Positions 4,247 to 9,664 of a stretch of DNA of 9,664 nucleotides are shown one piece after another. The position numbers were made by a program, and so were the translations under genes. Under the pieces are notes generated by a model. That model was not told the origin of the DNA. It did not search any database and saw only the letters and a program-made list of their open reading frames with translations. The stretch lies in the NCBI GenBank assembly GCA_009774235.1, contig VSNJ01000150.1:1-9664 (forward strand), given 5' to 3'. Position 1 is the stretch's first letter. Every line of letters begins with the position of its first letter. The stretch is from Lachnospiraceae bacterium. GTDB lineage: Bacteria > Bacillota > Clostridia > Lachnospirales > Lachnospiraceae.

Positions 4247-7200
4247 TTACCTGCTGTTTATATCTGTCTTTTTGTGGTAACTTCCAGCTTCCGCTGCCAT
4301 ACTTGATTCATTTCCTTTGACAGCATTTTCTGTCCGGCCATCTTCCAATCCCAGCTGTATATTTAACTTATCAAGCCTTGCTGTCTTTTCTTTAAATTCT
4401 GCTTCCTGCATAAAAGGCTTTTCATATTCTGCCTGCGACTGTTCCATATCCCTCTGGTACTGTCCTGCACGTTTTTCAAGCTCTGGTATTCCTTGTGGGA
4501 TATTATAGAACAGGTTCTCAAGCTTTACCATGTTTCCAACAGGGCTTGTGGACAATTCTGCCTTATAATCCGCCTGTCCACGGAGCACCATATTATGCAG
4601 CCCGATATAATTTTTCTCTATAAGCACTTCAAAACCTTTATATTCCCCGATATGGCTTGTTTCCCCGTTTTTACATCTGCTTATTGCTTCCAGCATGGCA
4701 GTCCCTCCGTCTGTGCGTTCTGTAAAACGTATCTTTCCTATCTGGACAGCAAAGTCTGGTTCTGTAAGAATCACCGTTTCCATTGCCCTTGCGTCTTCTT
4801 TCACACAGGCAAGCTTTGCTTTTGTAGCTGCTATTAATTTGGGATATCTCACCATAAAATTGTCCTGCAGGGTATAACGCTGGCTGTCATAGCTGCTTTT
4901 TAGCATTTTTAAACGCTGGACATCGTTTTCTAACTGCATTTTTTCACGTATCAGAGGGTTTCCTGTTGCCACTGCCTTGATTTCAGCGTAAGAAAGCACA
5001 GATTCGTCAATATCGGCACAGGTACGTGATACAGCCCTGCTTGTCATTACCTGGGAAATAAACCGCTGCTTATTTTCCACAAGCGACCATGAATAGGCAT
5101 CAAATGTACTTTTTGTTACATATCTGTAAATAGCAATTTCCTTGTTTTCATTCCCCTGGCGTTTGCCCCTGCCTTCCCGCTGTTCTATGCAGGAAGGTTT
5201 CCAGGGGCAGTCTACATGGTGCATTGCTGTCAGGTGTGTCTGTACATTAACGCCTGTGCCACACTGGTCCGTAGAGCCTATCAGTATTTTCTTTTTTCCT
5301 GTCCTCACCTCTTTAAACAGCGTTTCCCTCTGCGCATCTGTCTTAGCGTCATGTATATAAGCGATTTCCACAGATGGTATCCCAAGTTTTACTAACTCTG
5401 TTTTGATAAAATTATATACATCAAATTTCATGCCCTGCTTTACTTTTTCTTCCCAGTCACTGCTCCATGATACTTTGGGCGTGCCAATATCCGAAAAGAC
5501 TAACTGGCATCCTGTTTTTCCGTTTTCATTTCCCTTAAAATATTCTTCTGCCACATTTTCCACCACTTTATGGAGTTTCCCATCCGGATTATCTGGTGCA
5601 GAGGAATCTAAAAGCCTTGCATCCGTTCCAAGCAGCCTTGCTTCGCCTGTAATTTTAAGGAAATTGTCAACAGAAGGGTCTACGTTGCCTGTCCTTATTG
5701 CTTCTGCCCTTTTTACAAAATCCTCCATCACAGTTTTTACATACCAGTCTGGCCCACTTTCTACAATAATGGGTTTCCCGCCCCTGGTTCCAGGCACAGG
5801 AAGCTTTAACATATCCGGCGTCTGTACATCAGCAACTTCACGGAATGTCGTCATAAGTTCTGGCAGGTTTGTAAATTTATTAAAGCGGCTTTTAAAGCGG
5901 AAACCGCTTCCCTCTACTGAAAGTTCCAGTGATGTTGTGATCTCCCCGAAATTTGCCGCCCATGAATCAAAATGGCGGATGCCCCTGTTTTCCAGTGCCT
6001 GTTTCTGAAGATAAAGCTGCATTACATAAAGTTCGCACATGGTATTGCTTACCGGCGTTCCTGTGGCAAAAACAATCCCCCTGCCTGGGTTAATTTCATT
6101 TAAATACTGGCACTTTAAAAACATGTCCATTGCCTTTTTTGAGCCTGAACTGGAAATGCCGGATACATTGTTGATTTTAGAAAAAATTGACATATTTTTA
6201 AAATGGTGTGCTTCATCCACCATAACAGAATCAATGCCCAGTTCTTCAAATGTGATAACATCATCTTTCTTTTCTTCATCTGTCAGTGACTGTAATTGTT
6301 CTTTCAGTTTTTTCTTTTGTATTTCCATTTGCTTGACAGTCCACTTTTCCCCTCTCTCATACTTCATTTCCTGTATGCCCTCTGTAATTTCCTGTATCTG
6401 TTTTTCAAGCATATCTGCCTTACGTTTTGTGGAAATTGGGATTTTTTCAAACTGCGAATGTGACATGATAATGCAGTCATAATCCCCGGTTGCAATACGT
6501 GACACAAACTGCTTTCTCCTGCTTTTTTCAAAGTCACGCTCTGTTGCCACCAGTATACTGGCAGATGGGTAAAGACGTAAAAATTCACCTGCAGTCTGGC
6601 CGATTAAGGACTTTGGCACAACCATCACATTTTTACTGGCAAACCCCAGCCTTTTCTGCTCCATGCAGGCTGCCATCATGGTAAAGGTTTTCCCTGCACC
6701 AACACAGTGGGCAAGCAGGGTGTTTCCTCCAAGAAGGATATGTGCCACCGCATTTTTCTGGTGCTGCCTTAGTGTTATTTCCGGGTTCATGCCTGGGAAG
6801 GCAAGGTAAGAGCCGTCATACTCCCTGAGCCTTGTATTGTTGAATGTTTCATTATAATAATCCACATATTTTTTTCTTCTGTCCGGCTCTGAAAAAATCC
6901 AGCTTTTAAAGGCTTCTTTCATCTGGTCCTGTTTTTCCCTTGCCAGCATGGTTTCTTTTTTATTTACTTCATAATGGTATTTTCCATCCCCATCATCAAC
7001 CCTGTCACGCACAGTAACTGTGCGCAGGTTTAATGTTTCTTCAAAAATACGGTAAGCATCCATGCGTCCGGTTCCATAAGTCTTTGTGGCCGCAATGGAA
7101 TGTTTGTCCATTTGTTTGTTTTCAATATGCCATTCCATGTTGTACGTGCTTAACTTCACCTGTATGCCTCCGCCGTATCCATGCATGTCATTCCTTGCAC

Positions 7201-9628
7201 TGGCAGGTGTCTTTAAAAGGCTGTAGATAAAACCTTCATAATCCACAGGTTCTATCCATGTAGTCCCAATCTTTACTTCAATTTCAGAAGCATCCAGCCA
7301 TTCTGGCTGCACTTTTTCCAGTGCCTCTACATTGGCGGAGAACAATTCCCCGTTTGTCTTTAAAGATGCCTGCGCAAGCCGCAGCTTATTCCTTACGTTA
7401 CCAGACAGGTATTCATCTGCTGTTTTCCAGCCCATATTAAGATTTTCCAGGCTGTATTCTGCCGGGTCAAGATAAATTAATCCTGAAAGCTCTTTTAATA
7501 AAAGCGTCCTCTTCGTTTCTGCTTCCGTTATAACACTGCATGGCGGCTCATAGATAGAAAGCATAAAAGGTATATCCACAGCACCATACTCATTTACAGA
7601 TACATTTAATGCTTCTGCTGCTGTTTCTACCCTGTCTATGCTGTTTTCCGGCCGTACTGTCCGCTTGTAAAACATATCTGCTTTTTTTGTCTTTCCATTT
7701 TCATCTGTAACTTCCAGGGAGCATAACAGCGGATAGTCTGCATCATCCTGGAACGCCTGCCTGCTTACCCTGCCAGATAACGGGCCATGCTTTTTTACAT
7801 AGGTATCATATTTTTCATTTAACAGTTCCTGTTGTGCTTTTAATTCTTCTGTGCTGCATCCCTCCATCTGCAAAAAGATAAGCTGTCTTGTAATGGTGCG
7901 TATTTCATTCATCAGCCTGATACGTTCTTCTGCCGTGGCTGGTATTTCTTTTTTATACATTTTTGAATTTTCCCTGTAATAAAGCTGTCCGTCCACAAAA
8001 GTATACGTGTAATTTTTTACATCCGGGTCTGCATCAAGCACATCTGTCTGTAGTTCTTCCACGTCAAGCCCTATTCTGTCCGTAATCCTGCCGTTTAAGT
8101 TTTTCACCGCCTTATCCAGCGCTGTTTTTAAATCAAAGTTTTCTTCATGGTTTATGCAGGTGGTATAACGGCTTTCTTTCCCAAACATCCTGGTATCATA
8201 TTCCATTGTGCCAAGCATCATTTCCGGATGTCCTGCAAAATAAGCATTGACAGGGATGTTGTCTTCTGTCATTCCAAGATATACCCAGTCTGGTTCTGTT
8301 ACGGTTTTCTGCTCTCTTTTCTGCAGGAAAATAATATCACTGGTTACATCTGTCCCTGCACTTTCACGGAACGCTGTATTAGGAAGCCTGACTGCGCCAA
8401 TAAGGTCTGCCCTTGCTGCAAAATATTTTCTGGCAGAGGCATTTGCCTTATCCATAGTGCCCTTGCTTGTGACAAATGCCACTATGCCGCCTGGCCGTAC
8501 TTTATCCAGTGCTTTTGCTAAAAAATAATCATGTATCTGGAATTTATGCTTTGCATAGCGGTTATCATAAACACGGAAATCCCCAAACGGCACATTTCCA
8601 ATGGCAATGTCAAAAAAATTGTCAGGAAACTGTGTTTCCTCAAACCCACGTATTTTAATATCTGCCTTTGGATACAGCAGTTTTGCAATCCTGCCGGAAA
8701 TACTGTCTTTTTCCACGCCAAAAAGCCTGCTTCCTTCAAACTTCTCTGGCAGTGTGCCAAAAAAATGGCCTGTGCCAAGCGCAGGTTCCAGTATTGTCCC
8801 TTTTTGGAAACCAAACTGTTCCAGAGCTGTATAAATAGCCTGTGAAATAACAGGCGAAGTATAAAACGCTGTGTTGACGGTTTCCCTGGCATCTTCATAT
8901 TCCATTTCCGTTAAAAGCCCTTTTAATTCCTCATATTCCCTTTTCCATCCTTCATTGTCCTTGTCAAATGCCTGCGGAATACCGCCCCAGCCTGCAAAAT
9001 GTGCCAGTATGCCCTGTTCTTCAGGCGTAGCCTCTCTTTCTTCATGTTCAATCTTCTTTAAAAGCTTCACTGCATCCACATTCCACTGGTATCTGGTTTT
9101 TGCTCCAGCCTTTCCATTTTTTGTAAGGCTTGTTTCTGGCAGTCCTGCACCGTCAAAATGAAAATTCCCTCCAGAAAGGTTTTTATCAATGCTGGCAAGT
9201 TTTTGTGTAAATTCCTGTTCTAATGGTGTTTTCTGTTCCATGTCTTTATCCTGGAACTCTTTTTCATATTCTTTCTGCCGTACTGTACCAACAAATGCAT
9301 TTGCTTTAATTAAATCTCCCATAACCAAAAAAAGCTGCCCATAAGTGACAGCTTCTTTTTTTCTTTCTCCTGCACTGGTTTTATAATTAACTTCCAGACC
9401 GTTTAAAGAACCAGTATATTCAATTAAACCATAAGCATTGTTATGGTATGATTTTCCATTTTTATTATTTACAATATGCTGTAAAAAATACAGTTTTGCA
9501 TCTTTGGAAAGGCTGCTTTTATATACCATCTGCAAAAATGGCTGGTATGGCACGGCAGCAGAACATTCCTGCAGGTAAATCCTCACAGCTTCCATCAGTC
9601 CGGGATTTATTGCATCCATCTTATCTGC
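4247..9628 (-). CDS. DNA methyltransferase-SNF2/DEAH helicase fusion of ICE/conjugative-element type, 5'-truncated by the contig end
   Basis: Residue numbers count from the apparent ATG at 9646. Residues 1-6 (MCIRVR) come from sequencing adapter, so the true N-terminus lies beyond the contig. An N-terminal region (~10-190) is unassigned. The N6-adenine methyltransferase domain (~200-450) has SAM-binding motif I ILEPALGTGHFFGTLP (285-300) and a motif IV-like IGNVPFGDF (349-357), with V in place of the first P of NPPF. A linker region spans ~450-940. The helicase domain follows: Walker A VGAGKT (982-987), DEAH box (1144-1147), motif III ATGTP (1194-1198), a GTGVNVQT segment (1463-1470) and motif VI QREGRGKRQG (1489-1498), then a helical C-terminal region. 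This is the order seen in the 2000-3000-aa methylase-helicase proteins of Tn1549/CTn-like ICEs, and resembles phage P1 DarB, which protects incoming DNA from restriction. A role in modifying or remodelling element DNA during transfer is inference. The frame is uninterrupted. It is less AT-rich than the flanking 4 kb. Confidence 0.93.
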   Translation of the reverse strand, partial: ADKMDAINPGLMEAVRIYLQECSAAVPYQPFLQMVYKSSLSKDAKLYFLQHIVNNKNGKSYHNNAYGLIEYTGSLNGLEVNYKTSAGERKKEAVTYGQLFLVMGDLIKANAFVGTVRQKEYEKEFQDKDMEQKTPLEQEFTQKLASIDKNLSGGNFHFDGAGLPETSLTKNGKAGAKTRYQWNVDAVKLLKKIEHEEREATPEEQGILAHFAGWGGIPQAFDKDNEGWKREYEELKGLLTEMEYEDARETVNTAFYTSPVISQAIYTALEQFGFQKGTILEPALGTGHFFGTLPEKFEGSRLFGVEKDSISGRIAKLLYPKADIKIRGFEETQFPDNFFDIAIGNVPFGDFRVYDNRYAKHKFQIHDYFLAKALDKVRPGGIVAFVTSKGTMDKANASARKYFAARADLIGAVRLPNTAFRESAGTDVTSDIIFLQKREQKTVTEPDWVYLGMTEDNIPVNAYFAGHPEMMLGTMEYDTRMFGKESRYTTCINHEENFDLKTALDKAVKNLNGRITDRIGLDVEELQTDVLDADPDVKNYTYTFVDGQLYYRENSKMYKKEIPATAEERIRLMNEIRTITRQLIFLQMEGCSTEELKAQQELLNEKYDTYVKKHGPLSGRVSRQAFQDDADYPLLCSLEVTDENGKTKKADMFYKRTVRPENSIDRVETAAEALNVSVNEYGAVDIPFMLSIYEPPCSVITEAETKRTLLLKELSGLIYLDPAEYSLENLNMGWKTADEYLSGNVRNKLRLAQASLKTNGELFSANVEALEKVQPEWLDASEIEVKIGTTWIEPVDYEGFIYSLLKTPASARNDMHGYGGGIQVKLSTYNMEWHIENKQMDKHSIAATKTYGTGRMDAYRIFEETLNLRTVTVRDRVDDGDGKYHYEVNKKETMLAREKQDQMKEAFKSWIFSEPDRRKKYVDYYNETFNNTRLREYDGSYLAFPGMNPEITLRQHQKNAVAHILLGGNTLLAHCVGAGKTFTMMAACMEQKRLGFASKNVMVVPKSLIGQTAGEFLRLYPSASILVATERDFEKSRRKQFVSRIATGDYDCIIMSHSQFEKIPISTKRKADMLEKQIQEITEGIQEMKYERGEKWTVKQMEIQKKKLKEQLQSLTDEEKKDDVITFEELGIDSVMVDEAHHFKNMSIFSKINNVSGISSSGSKKAMDMFLKCQYLNEINPGRGIVFATGTPVSNTMCELYVMQLYLQKQALENRGIRHFDSWAANFGEITTSLELSVEGSGFRFKSRFNKFTNLPELMTTFREVADVQTPDMLKLPVPGTRGGKPIIVESGPDWYVKTVMEDFVKRAEAIRTGNVDPSVDNFLKITGEARLLGTDARLLDSSAPDNPDGKLHKVVENVAEEYFKGNENGKTGCQLVFSDIGTPKVSWSSDWEEKVKQGMKFDVYNFIKTELVKLGIPSVEIAYIHDAKTDAQRETLFKEVRTGKKKILIGSTDQCGTGVNVQTHLTAMHHVDCPWKPSCIEQREGRGKRQGNENKEIAIYRYVTKSTFDAYSWSLVENKQRFISQVMTSRAVSRTCADIDESVLSYAEIKAVATGNPLIREKMQLENDVQRLKMLKSSYDSQRYTLQDNFMVRYPKLIAATKAKLACVKEDARAMETVILTEPDFAVQIGKIRFTERTDGGTAMLEAISRCKNGETSHIGEYKGFEVLIEKNYIGLHNMVLRGQADYKAELSTSPVGNMVKLENLFYNIPQGIPELEKRAGQYQRDMEQSQAEYEKPFMQEAEFKEKTARLDKLNIQLGLEDGRTENAVKGNESSMAAEAGSYHKKTDINSR

Positions 9629-9629
9629 C

Positions 9630-9664
9630 CTGACTCGTATACACATCTGACGCTGACGACGAAG
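9630..9664. other. Residual Illumina Nextera transposase adapter at the contig end (not genomic)
   Basis: Bases 9630-9648 match the mosaic-end sequence CTGTCTCTTATACACATCT at 17 of 19 positions. 9649-9662 then match the following adapter bases GACGCTGCCGACGA at 13 of 14. Together 30 of 33 bases agree, in the correct order and orientation for read-through. The minus strand of this stretch supplies the ATG and the residues MCIRV of the apparent start of the large protein. This is an assembly artefact rather than biology. Confidence 0.93.

Noticed and set aside
5403..6482. Long + strand ORFs of 201 and 147 codons
   Set aside because: They are antisense to the helicase domain, whose motifs and uninterrupted 5.4-kb frame are unambiguous; there is no ribosome site or domain.
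8518..8898. 126-codon minus-strand ORF in another frame and overlapping + strand ORFs
   Set aside because: They are shadows within the methyltransferase domain of the large gene.

Overview
The window looks like a low-GC Firmicute of the Clostridia, most likely a Lachnospiraceae-type gut anaerobe. The signs are AT-rich intergenic DNA, strong GGAGG-type ribosome binding sites, XRE regulators of the clostridial mobile-element type, and a giant methylase-helicase typical of Tn1549/CTn-like integrative conjugative elements (ICEs). The right end (9630-9664) is not genomic. It is a near-exact Illumina Nextera transposase adapter, so the window ends at a contig end.

Layout. Positions 1-59 hold a possible C-terminal tail of a + strand gene entering from the left, followed by a hairpin. 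Positions 315-1797 hold minus-strand genes and fragments: an intact XRE repressor (315-662), a C-terminal remnant of an AgrB-like peptide-processing membrane protein (733-1032), an intact hypothetical gene with a strong ribosome binding site (1046-1603), and a short fragment resembling the end of a RelE/ParE toxin (1675-1797). Positions 1829-3905 are framed by two convergent XRE genes that are 84% identical in protein (1926-2174 + and 3565-3813 -). Each has the same promoter/operator leader carrying a spaced inverted TTGTCTCA/TGAGACAA pair. Between them lie a decayed minus-strand gene (2318-2800) and two diverged direct copies of a structured, non-coding repeat (2811-2997 and 3305-3512) whose outer stem covaries between the copies.

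Positions 3950-4207 hold a 15-codon ORF with a perfect Shine-Dalgarno and a strong intrinsic terminator. Positions 4247-9628 are one uninterrupted minus-strand gene, truncated at its 5' end by the contig end. It encodes an N6-adenine-type DNA methyltransferase domain followed by an SNF2/DEAH helicase domain.

How the parts fit: the large gene probably belongs to the cargo or transfer region of an ICE or related element and is the last gene of its transcript, since a terminator follows 40 bp downstream. The left 4 kb reads as an accessory boundary zone rich in gene remnants, duplicated small repressors and repeats. That suggests repeated insertion and decay next to, or at the edge of, the element. 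No integrase, relaxase, tRNA or CRISPR array is visible here.
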